Shown here: positions 47,946-60,212 of the stretch, piece after piece
Layout of the letters: each line of letters opens with the position of its first letter
How positions within the stretch are numbered: the stretch's first letter is position 1
Assembly (NCBI RefSeq): GCF_004332295.1
Contig: NZ_RXLP01000002.1
Location: 62,001-126,000 of the forward strand
From: Alloscardovia theropitheci
GTDB taxonomy: Bacteria; Actinomycetota; Actinomycetes; Actinomycetales; Bifidobacteriaceae
Length of the DNA stretch: 64,000 nucleotides
Direction: 5' to 3'
Translations under genes and position numbers: made by a program
The notes under the pieces: generated by a model
Told to the model about the DNA's origin: nothing
Database searches by the model: none
The model's input: only the letters and a program-made list of their open reading frames with translations

Positions 47946-49214
47946 TTACTCGCAGACAATAGCATGCAAACTCATAGCCGAATTATCAGTAAGACTTGCA
48001 ACTTGATCAACCGCGACTCTCAATCTTTCGCCATCATTGCTTGCTTCCATCCAATCGTCCCAAAAAACAGGTTCAAGCAGATCACTTGGATGCGAGCCAC
48101 TGCTCATCAATACATTTATCAGATCTTCAATTATTTTCGTCTGCTGATGACGGAACGATTCGTGCTCGCGTGGCTCTTGTACCGAAAATACCGATATGCC
48201 TTTAAGATATGTAATTTCATATGAGATTTCTTCAGGAACAACAACATTTGCGCTATATCGTGTCAGAGCTCCCTTGCCATATACGTCTCGTGTTACGCTT
48301 TCAACCGATCCCGCAAAACGACCGATTAATCCTGAGGTCACATTCTTAAGCATGGCTAAATCTCGTCGGGATGAATTGAATGCGGTAGGAAGCAAGCCTG
48401 ATGAATTCATGCGCTTATAAGCTGCGATAAGTTTATCAGCATCCCATTGAGGCCCGTACCACCGTTGGATACTCTCAACGATTGCATCAATAACATCCGC
48501 TTCATGAATATCTTCGGCAGTAATTGCCATTCCCACAATAGCGTCTTCATAATCATGCACTGAATACGCAATATCGTCTGCTAAATCCATGATTTGCGCT
48601 TCCATAGGTTTAGCATATTGGGCGGCATGATTATCGCGCTTTAGCCATTCAAAGACAGGAAGATCGTCCTCGTATACGCAGAATTTATTTCCTTTTGAAC
48701 CGTCTGGATGATGGAGACCTTGCTCATGCGTCCATGGATATTTTGTGGCTGCATCAAGTGCAGCACGAGTCAAATTAATTCCAGCCGACTGTCCATTTGG
48801 ATGAAAAACTTTTGGCTCAAGCCGTGTGAGCAGTCTAAAGGTTTGAGCATTTCCCTCGAATCCTCCGATTTCGCGCGAAAGATTCATCAAGATTGTTTCA
48901 CCATTATGTCCAAAGGGCGGATGTCCTAAATCATGTGACAGGCAGGCACAATCGACTACATCAGGATTACAGCCGAAGATTTCTGCAATTTGACGTCCAA
49001 TTTGTGCTACTTCCAGCGTGTGAGTAAGACGTGTGCGCGCAAAGTCATCCGTTCCGGCGACAAGAACTTGTGTCTTGGCGCCAAGTCGTCTCAAGGCAGA
49101 TGAATGCACCACACGTGCTCGGTCACGTTCGAAAGCTGTGCGATTTCGAGATTTTGAATCTTCTACTGCCCAGCGTTCCTGATCATAGTCGGTGTATCCT
49201 GCCTCAGTGTTCAT
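47946..49214 (-). CDS. dgt: dGTPase-like HD phosphohydrolase
   Basis: Deoxynucleoside triphosphate triphosphohydrolase-like protein that degrades dNTPs. RTRLTHTLEVAQIGRQIA and CLSHDLGHPPFGHNGE carry the HD-domain metal ligands, and MDLADDIAYSVHDYEDAI a further conserved pair. 422 aa is normal. Its ATG overlaps the alr stop by one base (TAATG), so alr and dgt are translationally coupled, and dnaG follows downstream on the same strand. Confidence 0.93.
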   Translation of the reverse strand: MNTEAGYTDYDQERWAVEDSKSRNRTAFERDRARVVHSSALRRLGAKTQVLVAGTDDFARTRLTHTLEVAQIGRQIAEIFGCNPDVVDCACLSHDLGHPPFGHNGETILMNLSREIGGFEGNAQTFRLLTRLEPKVFHPNGQSAGINLTRAALDAATKYPWTHEQGLHHPDGSKGNKFCVYEDDLPVFEWLKRDNHAAQYAKPMEAQIMDLADDIAYSVHDYEDAIVGMAITAEDIHEADVIDAIVESIQRWYGPQWDADKLIAAYKRMNSSGLLPTAFNSSRRDLAMLKNVTSGLIGRFAGSVESVTRDVYGKGALTRYSANVVVPEEISYEITYLKGISVFSVQEPREHESFRHQQTKIIEDLINVLMSSGSHPSDLLEPVFWDDWMEASNDGERLRVAVDQVASLTDNSAMSLHAIVCE

Positions 49215-50599
49215 TACGAAAGAACTCTCCCTGGTATAACGTTTTCGATAAGGGATATATCACTCTCGCTGAGTACTTCGTGAGCTCCCAAATAGAGTCG
49301 AGGGATACGGTTTCTCAAGCAAGTGAAAATCTCGTAGCTGATAGTGTCAGCGCTTCTCGCCCAATCATCAGCAGTAGGCTCTCCAAATACTGCTCCTCGA
49401 CCCGGACCGAAGAGCAGGACAGTATCACCTTCGTGAATGCCCATCTCCTCGGCATTTCCATGAAGATCGAGAACCGATTGATCCATGCAGACACGTCCAG
49501 AGATATGTACAATTTTCGAATTTCCATCCCCTAACCGTACTTTTACTGGTCCGCCCATGTGTGAGATTCGCTGCGATCCTAATGGGTTAAAACCTGATGC
49601 ACTACGATGAATACCGTCAGCATACCCCACAGGCATATCTGCTGTACTTGTATCGTGTTCGGTGATATATGTACGTCCGTACGAAATGCCATGTCCTGCC
49701 GGCAAATCCTTAATCGTCCCAAGCTGAGCTTGCAAAGTCATAGCTGGAGTTATACCGTAGTCGCCAGGAGTGCCCATAGCAGTATCCGGTTCATATCCGT
49801 ACAGTCCAATTCCCGGACGCACAAGATCATAATAAATTTCTGGACGTGTCAGTGTAGCTGCAGTATTTGCAAGATGACGGACCTCAGGATGAATTCCTGC
49901 TGATTGCATAGTTTCAACCATGGTATTGAAGTTTGCAATTTGCATATTCGTCACATCCACTGCTTCTTCGCTGTTCGGTGCATCAGCAACGGCCAAATGG
50001 CTCATCACACCAATGACATCGATAAGACCATTTTCATGTGCAGCAACTAATTTCTCGATAGCACATGGAAGATCGTCACGTGTAAAACCGTTGCGTCCAA
50101 ATCCTGTTTCCAACTGTACATGGACGCGAGCGCGCTTATGCTCCATGTGCGCGGCAAGAGCCACACGTTCAATATCTCGTAGTGAGCCTACAGCTATGTC
50201 GATATCTTCATGAATCAATTCGTCAAAGGGAGACATGGCTGCAGAAAACATCCATGCAAGGATATGGGCTCGTTCAGGAGTAATACCAGCATGCCGAAGA
50301 TTCAATGCTTCGCGAGCTTGTGCAGTTCCTAACCATGTAGCTCCCCCCGCAAGCGCTGCAAGTGCTGTCGGTACTAAACCGTGGCCGTACGCATCCGCCT
50401 TAACAACACCCATAACTTCTGGAGCCTTCACACCTGCTTCCATCGCACGCTGAGCTGTCATATGAACCATATGTGACATGTTTGAAGCAAGAGTATCTAA
50501 TCGCACAAGCGCTTGCGCAGGATAGTGCTTTAGCGCGTCCTCATAGAGGGACTGTCCAGCATCGGATAATTGTGGAAGGTCTACAGCAGTAAGAGTCAT
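49214..50599 (-). CDS. alr: Alanine racemase
   Basis: PLP enzyme making D-alanine for peptidoglycan. VMGVVKADAYGHG places the PLP lysine at residue 67. LVRPGIGLYGYEPD and ISGRVCMDQSVLDL are the substrate-side segments, the second-base Tyr being in HGISYGRTYI. The 461-aa length has an N-terminal extension of about 30 residues against the usual 370-390, plus minor insertions. Coupled to dgt. Confidence 0.94.
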   Translation of the reverse strand: MTLTAVDLPQLSDAGQSLYEDALKHYPAQALVRLDTLASNMSHMVHMTAQRAMEAGVKAPEVMGVVKADAYGHGLVPTALAALAGGATWLGTAQAREALNLRHAGITPERAHILAWMFSAAMSPFDELIHEDIDIAVGSLRDIERVALAAHMEHKRARVHVQLETGFGRNGFTRDDLPCAIEKLVAAHENGLIDVIGVMSHLAVADAPNSEEAVDVTNMQIANFNTMVETMQSAGIHPEVRHLANTAATLTRPEIYYDLVRPGIGLYGYEPDTAMGTPGDYGITPAMTLQAQLGTIKDLPAGHGISYGRTYITEHDTSTADMPVGYADGIHRSASGFNPLGSQRISHMGGPVKVRLGDGNSKIVHISGRVCMDQSVLDLHGNAEEMGIHEGDTVLLFGPGRGAVFGEPTADDWARSADTISYEIFTCLRNRIPRLYLGAHEVLSESDISLIENVIPGRVLS

Positions 50600-50668
50600 T
50601 ATGTATCGTCTCGAATAACTTGTATCTTAAATAACTTATTTTTATTAATGTTATCGCTTTGTTTTTTA

Positions 50669-50707
50669 GGTGTGTTACTCGATCCCCCTGAACGCGAGTA
50701 ACACACC
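50669..50707. terminator. Hairpin between luxS and alr
   Basis: Perfect 13-bp stem GGTGTGTTACTCG/CGAGTAACACACC, about 66 bases after the luxS stop on minus. The flank on minus is A-rich, not T-rich, so it is not a textbook terminator. Confidence 0.6.
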
Positions 50708-50772
50708 ACGTGATATTACGTTTTATATCTTTACGTAATATCTTAATATCTTAATATCTCTACTGAGGTTTC

Positions 50773-51267
50773 TTACTCGACAACCTTACGTTCAAATGCA
50801 TCTGAGCTAATGCCTTGGCTCAAAATGAGCTTGCACCATTCTTTTGCTGTAAAAAGCGAATGATCCTTGTAATTGCCACAAGTTTCGATAGTTGTGGCAG
50901 GAACATCTTCCCATTGGGCTTCAAAAGCAATAAATTCCAAAGATTCTTTTACAGCACGAGCGATATCCTCAGTAGAATGCTCACCCCATGCTAAAAGATG
51001 GAAACCGGTGCGGCAACCAAATGGAGAGCAATCGATATAACCAGGAATGCGCCTGCGCAAAGTAACAGCAATTGTGTGCTCAATAGTATGCAGACCACCA
51101 GTAGGAATAGCATTTTCGTTTGGCTGAACGAGACGCACATCATAATTGGAAATAACGTCGCCATGTGGACCACTTTGTGTATCAATAAGACGAACGTATG
51201 GAGCCTTTACGGCAGTATGATCAAGGCTAAAGCTTTCTGGCATGACGTCCTGTGTAGGTTCAGTCAT
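50773..51267 (-). CDS. luxS: S-ribosylhomocysteine lyase (AI-2 synthase)
   Basis: Splits S-ribosylhomocysteine into homocysteine and DPD, the precursor of AI-2; part of the activated methyl cycle. Metal site HTIEHT (H60, H64) with catalytic E63, catalytic C85 in [10 protein letters not shown], and third metal ligand C130 in ETCGNYKDH. 164 aa is standard. Single gene with a palindrome 48 bp upstream of the ATG. Confidence 0.97.
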   Translation of the reverse strand: MTEPTQDVMPESFSLDHTAVKAPYVRLIDTQSGPHGDVISNYDVRLVQPNENAIPTGGLHTIEHTIAVTLRRRIPGYIDCSPFGCRTGFHLLAWGEHSTEDIARAVKESLEFIAFEAQWEDVPATTIETCGNYKDHSLFTAKEWCKLILSQGISSDAFERKVVE

Positions 51268-51314
51268 TATCCCATCCTTTACTGTAATCTCGCAATATTT
51301 CTACCCATATAACC

Positions 51315-51343
51315 GTGATATATCCAACAATCTGATATATCAC
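51315..51343. promoter_or_regulatory. Split palindrome GTGATATATC-N9-GATATATCAC
   Basis: Perfect 10-bp arms at 51315-51324 and 51334-51343. The right arm plus ACA recurs exactly upstream of sodA. It lies where the luxS promoter is expected, in the luxS/lacZ divergent region. Confidence 0.5.
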
Positions 51344-54775
<3,432 letters not shown>

Positions 54776-54804
54776 AATACACAGCTATAACGTTTCAAAG
54801 TCCT

Positions 54805-54848
54805 CTCTGTCACTTCTCTTCTCGGTAATATTGTGAGAAGTGGCAGAG
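54805..54848 (+). terminator. Terminator of lacZ
   Basis: CTCTGTCACTTCTC/GAGAAGTGGCAGAG, 14-bp stem with one G-U pair, then ATTTTCTTT. Confidence 0.85.
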
Positions 54849-54954
54849 ATTTTCTTTAGGTTAAAGTTATAGGAAAGTACCATCTGTTTTCTTCTGTCGG
54901 CGACTACTCACTACGGATGTATGTAATCGCTCACCATGAACTACACATAATAGC

Positions 54955-54966
54955 GTGATATATCAC
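54955..54966. promoter_or_regulatory. Palindrome GTGATATATCAC before sodA
   Basis: Perfect 12-bp palindrome just downstream of a CATAAT -10-like box (54946-54951), so it would overlap the transcription start, 75 bp before the sodA ATG. It matches the arms found upstream of luxS. Confidence 0.5.
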
Positions 54967-55041
54967 ACATTAGGCAGCGAACAAGCTTGTCATATGAGAA
55001 AATAGATTTAACGAATAAGTCCACGAGATTAAGGATGACCC

Positions 55042-55656
55042 ATGGCTATTTATACTCTTCCAGAGCTGCCTTACGATTATGCCGCTCTTGAGCCTCATAT
55101 TTCTGGCAAAATTATGGAACTTCACCACGATAAGCATCATGCAAATTATGTAGCAGGTGCGAATGCTGCTCTTGAACGTCTTGAAGAAGCTCGCGATAAG
55201 AATGATTTTGCTGCAATCAACTTGTGGGAAAAGAATCTTGCATTCAACCTCGGTGGCCATATAAACCATACTTTCTTCTGGAATAACCTCACTCCAGAAG
55301 GCAAGGGTCGCCCTGATGGCGAGTTTGGTGAAGAAATCACTAAGCAGTTTGGTTCATTCGAAAAGTTCCAAGCTCAGTTCACCGCTGCAGCACTCGGTCT
55401 TCAAGGATCTGGATGGGCTGTACTTGCATGGGATGCATTGGGTGACCGCCTTGTTACGTTCCAACTTTACGATCAGCAGGCGAATGTTCCAGTAAATATC
55501 GTTCCACTCGTCATGCTCGACATGTGGGAGCACGCATTCTACCTCGATTATGTCAACGTTAAGGCAAATTACGTTAAGGCATGGTGGAATATTGTCAATT
55601 GGGATCATGCAGCTCAGACGTGGGCAAAGGCAAAAAGCAATTCCCCAATTCTCTAA
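55042..55656 (+). CDS. sodA: Superoxide dismutase, Mn/Fe family
   Basis: Dismutates superoxide in the cytoplasm. Metal ligands H28 ([11 protein letters not shown]), H76 ([10 protein letters not shown]), D160 and H164 ([12 protein letters not shown]). [10 protein letters not shown] is conserved. 204 aa is normal and there is no signal peptide. The sequence style is actinobacterial. Residue GGHINH and the LQGSGW glycine/glutamine pattern do not settle Mn versus Fe by eye. Most bifidobacteria lack this enzyme, so its presence says something about the host's aerotolerance. Confidence 0.96.
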   Translation: MAIYTLPELPYDYAALEPHISGKIMELHHDKHHANYVAGANAALERLEEARDKNDFAAINLWEKNLAFNLGGHINHTFFWNNLTPEGKGRPDGEFGEEITKQFGSFEKFQAQFTAAALGLQGSGWAVLAWDALGDRLVTFQLYDQQANVPVNIVPLVMLDMWEHAFYLDYVNVKANYVKAWWNIVNWDHAAQTWAKAKSNSPIL

Positions 55657-55712
55657 AAAGCTGTGCAGTAGTGCTGCCCTATCACATTTCAGCACTGCTA
55701 TCAATTAAATTC

Positions 55713-55738
55713 AAGGCGAGGCGTACAGGCTTCGCCTT
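55713..55738 (+). terminator. Terminator of sodA
   Basis: AAGGCGA/TCGCCTT stem followed by TTTT. Confidence 0.75.
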
Positions 55739-55777
55739 TTGCATACCGTTTGTATAACTGTAGCTTCAAAAAGCAAA

Positions 55778-55812
55778 CGGGTTCTTTTCGCATCTATAGC
55801 CAAAAGAACCCG
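55778..55812 (-). terminator. Terminator of the LAxTG surface-protein gene
   Basis: Perfect 11-bp stem CGGGTTCTTTT/AAAAGAACCCG, then TTTGCTTTTTG on minus. Confidence 0.8.
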
Positions 55813-55886
55813 CCGGATATTGAGATTATGAGAAGAAAGATTTTTGTTTAATGTCTCATAATTAGACACTAAACGTGAGGGCTATC

Positions 55887-56933
55887 TTAGTGACGCTTAC
55901 GAAGCTTAAGAGCTACAGCAGCACCACCCAAAATAGCAAACATTGCTAGACCTGCAATCGCAGCAACATCAGAACCAGTCTGAGCAAGCTTGTCGCCAGC
56001 CTTCTTGGTGCTCTTAGCTGCAACTGCATTCATCTTCGCAGCCTTAACTACAAGCTGAGCCTGTGCTAATGGCTGAGTAGAACCACGCTCTGTCAATACA
56101 ACGTGATGTACACCAGCTGCAGTATTAGCTGGAACAGTAATAGTTGCTGAGAAGGTATCGCGTCCACCAGCGTGGAAGTCTACAAGACGAACAGGTGTAG
56201 AGCGAAGCCACAGAGTGTACTGCTTAGTAGAGTCCAACCCCGAAAGGCTTACTTCAACCTTATCTCCAGGCATTACTTCACCCACAGAGAGAGTTACCTT
56301 TTCGGTAGCATCAGCAGGAACTGGCTCATCCTTTGGAGCGTCTTTATCAGCTTCTGGCTGTGCAGGATCTGACTTGTGTTCATCCTGAGATGATTCTTGA
56401 GTCTTAACGATCTCCTTCATCATGCCCACAGAAACCATGGTGTCATCCGTCCCAGCAAACTTATAGCCTGGCTTCAAGATTGCATAGACCTGACCTGTCT
56501 GAGGGACATACTGCCATGTGTAACCTTCACCTGGTTCTGGCAATGTTCCATTCTCAGTAGCTTGTGGAGCTGCTGGTACTGGAATTTCCTTCAATGCTGG
56601 TGCAGGAGTCGGCTGCTCTGGCTCCTTTGGAAGCTCCGTAGCTGCAGGATAATCAGCACATTGTGCAGATCCTTCAGGGAAAGCATAACCAGCCTTTGCA
56701 ACTGCAAATACTCGACCAGCTACACGTACCCAATCGAACCCTTCCCCACCCTGTGGAAGAGAGCCTGTAGCAGTAAGGGTTGGAGCTGCAGGGCACTCAA
56801 TGCTCTTTACTGCTGGTGTAGCAGGTGCGACTCCATCTTCCGCGTGTGCGACAGCTGGCATCAAGAAAGCCATGCCCGTAAGCATTGCTGTCGTAGCCAA
56901 GGCTGTAACACCTGACTTGATAATTTTATTCAT
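55887..56933 (-). CDS. Sortase-anchored surface protein with LAQTG motif
   Basis: 348 aa. Signal peptide with AHA cleavage near residue 31. Two similar modules at about 45-87 and 117-160 (GSLPQGGEGFDWVR with VFAVAKAGYAFPEG; GTLPEPGEGYTWQY with VYAILKPGYKFAG), then a Pro/Asp/Glu/Lys-rich linker at 175-212. A beta-sandwich-like domain follows at 213-298. The wall-sorting signal is LAQTG at 316-320, a helix, and KLRKRH. LAxTG is the motif preferred by class E sortases of actinobacteria. The role is unknown; adhesion or envelope ligand binding is likely. GGAG precedes the ATG. Confidence 0.85.
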   Translation of the reverse strand: MNKIIKSGVTALATTAMLTGMAFLMPAVAHAEDGVAPATPAVKSIECPAAPTLTATGSLPQGGEGFDWVRVAGRVFAVAKAGYAFPEGSAQCADYPAATELPKEPEQPTPAPALKEIPVPAAPQATENGTLPEPGEGYTWQYVPQTGQVYAILKPGYKFAGTDDTMVSVGMMKEIVKTQESSQDEHKSDPAQPEADKDAPKDEPVPADATEKVTLSVGEVMPGDKVEVSLSGLDSTKQYTLWLRSTPVRLVDFHAGGRDTFSATITVPANTAAGVHHVVLTERGSTQPLAQAQLVVKAAKMNAVAAKSTKKAGDKLAQTGSDVAAIAGLAMFAILGGAAVALKLRKRH

Positions 56934-57193
56934 TTATTTCTCCATCTTTCTTGTATCTCATCAGGACGCACTTAACCTCGCAACGACTTATGTTGCTCAG
57001 TATCGTGTTATTAGTTGTTCATATCATCGCAGATATTCGACTAATACTCCGCACTTCTCTCGTGCGTCACATGGCGAGGACGAAACATACCTTGTTTCCT
57101 CCTCTTGAAGCCTCCTTCAAGATACCGTCGTACTACAACAGCTGTAATACAAGTTTCAATTCTACGCCTTATCAAGACAAGTTTCTAACTAAA
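56934..57193. other. Upstream region of the surface-protein gene
   Basis: No supported gene. A 103-codon plus-strand frame from 56951 has no ribosome site and no motif. Confidence 0.4.
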
Positions 57194-57226
57194 CATGTTA
57201 TCGTTTGCAATGTGAACGATAACATG
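57194..57226. promoter_or_regulatory. Long perfect palindrome CATGTTATCGTT-N9-AACGATAACATG
   Basis: 12-bp arms at 57194-57205 and 57215-57226. It lies about 260 bp upstream of the surface-protein start. It resembles a LacI/GntR-type operator pair. Its true target may have been lost with the nearby decayed gene. Confidence 0.5.
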
Positions 57227-57405
57227 CTTTCTCATACCATAAAGAAACAATTTTTATTTTAAAAATACATACAATTTCATATTGTTAATGCATTATCAAG
57301 GCACCGTTTTACACGGAATTTAGCCAATCTAAAGACTCTTTTGAATAGATATTTTATACTTAAATAAAATACCTCATAAATGTTTGAAAGTTTTGTAAGT
57401 TCTAT

Positions 57406-57768
57406 TTACTTTTGAGATGATAACGCTGTTTCTTCTTTTGAATCATCATCCATCATAAAGTATGTTTGATAAATCAGAGCTTGCAGAATACATGTAATAA
57501 CCGATATCGCTGTTATCCCTAAAATATTCTTAATACTACCGAGACCAGCAAAACCATATATGAGCATAATACACGCACATTATCCAAGAAAAGTAATGAT
57601 AAAGTACGTAGCCACCTTATCCCAAAGTATTTTATTTTTCATCTCAACCACTTCGTTATTAACAATCTCATGCGATACTACATGAGATTTCTTAACACGA
57701 TAGTTTAATCCTCTCGTTAAGAAACTTATAAATTGTTTTTCACGTGTCGAAGCAGTTATTCCAATATT
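57406..57768 (-). pseudogene. Membrane-protein gene remnant
   Basis: Minus-strand frame without a start reads REKQFISFLTRGLNYRVKKS, then WDKVATYFIITFLG, TAA at about 57577, and CACIMLIYGFAGLGSIKNIL with ISVITCILQALIYQTYFMMD and DDSKEETALSSQK to the stop. The helices and the matching frame on both sides of the stop indicate a decayed small integral membrane protein (DUF3021-like in size). It begins directly after the last ABC gene's stop. Confidence 0.5.
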
Positions 57769-57774
57769 TGATTG

Positions 57775-58467
57775 CTACCACCGAGCAGCTTCAATAAGTT
57801 TCTTCGTGTAACTATGCTCAGGATGTGTCAGTACTTGCTGAGTATCCCCATGCTCTACAATTTTCCCCTCATGCATGACGACAATGGTATCGCTGAGTTT
57901 TTGAGCAACTCCTAAATCATGCAAAACAATGAGCATCGCAAGGCCCCGTTCTTCATGAGCATGCTGGAAAGTGTCAATAATATATTGCTTTCCTAATACA
58001 TCAACAGCGCTAACAGGTTCATCCGCTACAAGAAGTTTAGGCTCGCTAATGAGGGCACGCGCGATAGCCACGCGCTGAGCTTGTCCTCCAGAGATATCAC
58101 TGATGTACCTATCCATAACAACGTCTGGGTCTAAACTCACATTTTCTAGAGCTTCGCGCACCTCTTCATAGCTGGAACCAGACTTGCCCTCACGCACAAT
58201 ATCGCACACTTTCCATCGAGGGTCTAGTGAGGTTATGGGATTTTGAAAAACCAAACCTGTAGTATGCGGATCAGCTGTTTGTACCGCTCCACTAGTCGCA
58301 CTGGTGAAGCCTAATGCGATATTGAGCAAGGTAGTTTTTCCCGAGCCCGATTGCCCCACTACTGCAACTCTCTCTCCCTCGTGTACAGTCACACTCACAT
58401 TATCCAGAGCAGGAGTTTGCGTAGTAGGAAAAACTTTTCTTACATTTCGAAGTTCAATAAGTGCCAT
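57775..58467 (-). CDS. Peptide/nickel-type ABC transporter ATPase 2
   Basis: OppF/DppF-like ATPase. The start is set at ATG 58467 (MALIELRNVRKVFP), with GAGGGG 8 bases upstream, 4 bases after the stop of ATPase 1. The frame from 58518 would overlap that gene. Walker A VVGQSGSGKTTLL, signature DISGGQAQRVAIARAL, Walker B LLVADEPVSAVD, switch VLHDLGVA. 230 aa, lacking the C-terminal oligopeptide-specific extension, so more NikE-like in length. Last gene of the operon. Confidence 0.9.
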   Translation of the reverse strand: MALIELRNVRKVFPTTQTPALDNVSVTVHEGERVAVVGQSGSGKTTLLNIALGFTSATSGAVQTADPHTTGLVFQNPITSLDPRWKVCDIVREGKSGSSYEEVREALENVSLDPDVVMDRYISDISGGQAQRVAIARALISEPKLLVADEPVSAVDVLGKQYIIDTFQHAHEERGLAMLIVLHDLGVAQKLSDTIVVMHEGKIVEHGDTQQVLTHPEHSYTKKLIEAARW

Positions 58468-58471
58468 GACA

Positions 58472-59269
58472 TTATTCCCCTCTACTCGAGTCCACGGTAT
58501 CGTTTCCAGAGATAGCAATATCTCGGGCAGCTTCTATAAGTTGCACAGTGTAGTCATGATGTGGGCTGTTAATAATGCTCTCTAGGTCTCCCTCTTCAAC
58601 GATTTCGCCATTATTGATGACATAGCACCGCTGAGCTACGCGCGAAATAACTGAAAAGTCGTGACTCGTAAAGAGCACAGCGGCACCTTGATGTTCAGTT
58701 CTTTGCACGAGTAAATTAATAATGCCTTGCTGAACGATAGAGTCCAATGCTGTCGTTGGCTCATCCGCAATTAATACTTGAGGATGTCCAATCAAAGCTT
58801 CTGCGATAGCTACACGTTGAGCTTGGCCACCGGAAATTTGTGAAGGGTAGCGTGACATAATTTCTCGTTCAAGCCCCACATGTGTAAGAGCTTCTTCTAC
58901 ACGCGAATGTCTCTCATCGCGCGACAGTGAGTAATGCATCTTTAACGGTAATTCAATGTTCTTCTCAACAGTAACCATAGGATTAAGAGCGGTCATAGGA
59001 TTTTGGAATACCGCAGACATAACTGTCCCGCGCATGCTCGCACGCTCAGTATCACTCATTTGGAGAACATTTCGACTATTAACGAAAATCTCGCCTTGTA
59101 CAGACATGCTCGGCGGTAGAATTCCTAATATCGCCTGAACGATTAGTGATTTCCCCGATCCCGATGCTCCTATAAGACCGACACGTTCTGCTTTATCTAT
59201 ATGCAGATCTACTCCGTGGACAATCTCTTGGCTAGGAGTAGAAATTACTAAATTCTTAATATCAATCAT
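58472..59269 (-). CDS. Peptide/nickel-type ABC transporter ATPase 1
   Basis: OppD/NikD-like ATPase, 265 aa. Walker A LIGASGSGKSLIVQ, Q-loop FQNPMTALNPM, signature QISGGQAQRVAIAEAL, Walker B VLIADEPTTALD and switch FTSHDFSVI. It begins with a 4-base ATGA overlap with permease 2. The missing C-terminal cysteine cluster of OppD suggests a short-peptide or metal-chelate transporter, which remains uncertain. Confidence 0.92.
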   Translation of the reverse strand: MIDIKNLVISTPSQEIVHGVDLHIDKAERVGLIGASGSGKSLIVQAILGILPPSMSVQGEIFVNSRNVLQMSDTERASMRGTVMSAVFQNPMTALNPMVTVEKNIELPLKMHYSLSRDERHSRVEEALTHVGLEREIMSRYPSQISGGQAQRVAIAEALIGHPQVLIADEPTTALDSIVQQGIINLLVQRTEHQGAAVLFTSHDFSVISRVAQRCYVINNGEIVEEGDLESIINSPHHDYTVQLIEAARDIAISGNDTVDSSRGE

Positions 59270-60201
59270 GAACGCCTCAATTCGGCATTAGTAAGCGGAT
59301 CAATGCTTTCACGTAGAGCATCACCCAACAGATTAATCATAATAACCGCTACTGTAATAATTACCCCTGGCCATAAAGCAACACTTGGATGAATAGTAAC
59401 GAAGTTAGCAGCAGTTGATAATGAGCGTCCCCACGATGCTATATGCGATGGAACACCAACACCAAGATAAGTTAAGCCAGACTCCGCGAGAATAGCGGTC
59501 GCGGATGCAAACGATACATTAATAATGACAGAAGGAATAATCTGCGGAAGAATATGTGTCCAAAATATCTTGAACTCCGATATACCTTTATAACGCGCAA
59601 ACGTAACATATGGCGAACGTACAGCAGTTATCGCACTCGGGCGCACGACTCGCATAAGATTCAAACTATATGCAAAAGAGCAAGCAATAATAACGCCTAC
59701 GATACTTGCTCCCCAAGGCGCTGCACATAGCAATGCGATAACAATAATTGGTATAGAAATCAAAGCATCAAAAGTAACAACTGAGATACCTCGCACGCCG
59801 GAATTCCTACTAACGCTCACTGCAACTCCTGATACGCCACACACCGCAGTGATAACAGCAACTGCACACACGATGAGTAACTCAGTAGCAGAACCAGCCA
59901 TAAGCCACGAAAACACATCCGCTCCGGCCCCATCCGTACCAAGAATATGCGAAGAAGAAGGAGCACTCCACACGTTGTAGCCATCGGTAAAAGTCAAAGC
60001 ATACGGTGTCCATACAAGCGAAATAATTGATACCGCAATCCATAGCATACAAAAGATGCTTGCAATTAATCCATCCCATCTCGTGAGGAGACTTTTGAGG
60101 ATGATTCCCATTCTTTTGTTCATTACTTTTTTAGACGTGCCATTTCTAACAGCACCATTTCTAACAGTGTCGTTTTTAGTCGTCTCGTTTTTAGTCATCA
60201 T
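59266..60201 (-). CDS. Peptide/nickel-type ABC permease 2 (OppC-like)
   Basis: Permease with six predicted helices and the DppC pattern: HILGTDGAGADVFSWLMAG early and the EAA-type loop VTFARYKGISEFKIFWTHIL. The N-terminal cytoplasmic tail contains four five-residue units (NETTK, NDTVR, NGAVR, NGTSK), coded by 15-bp imperfect tandem repeats. The start is set at ATG 60201 with AGAGG five bases upstream; GTG 60216 is also in frame. 311 aa. Confidence 0.9.
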   Translation of the reverse strand: MMTKNETTKNDTVRNGAVRNGTSKKVMNKRMGIILKSLLTRWDGLIASIFCMLWIAVSIISLVWTPYALTFTDGYNVWSAPSSSHILGTDGAGADVFSWLMAGSATELLIVCAVAVITAVCGVSGVAVSVSRNSGVRGISVVTFDALISIPIIVIALLCAAPWGASIVGVIIACSFAYSLNLMRVVRPSAITAVRSPYVTFARYKGISEFKIFWTHILPQIIPSVIINVSFASATAILAESGLTYLGVGVPSHIASWGRSLSTAANFVTIHPSVALWPGVIITVAVIMINLLGDALRESIDPLTNAELRRS

Positions 60202-60212
60202 CTTCACCTCTC

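Noticed and set aside
56951-57262. 103-codon plus-strand frame as a gene
   Set aside because: No ribosome site, no motif, and it covers a palindrome and promoter-like DNA upstream of the surface-protein gene.
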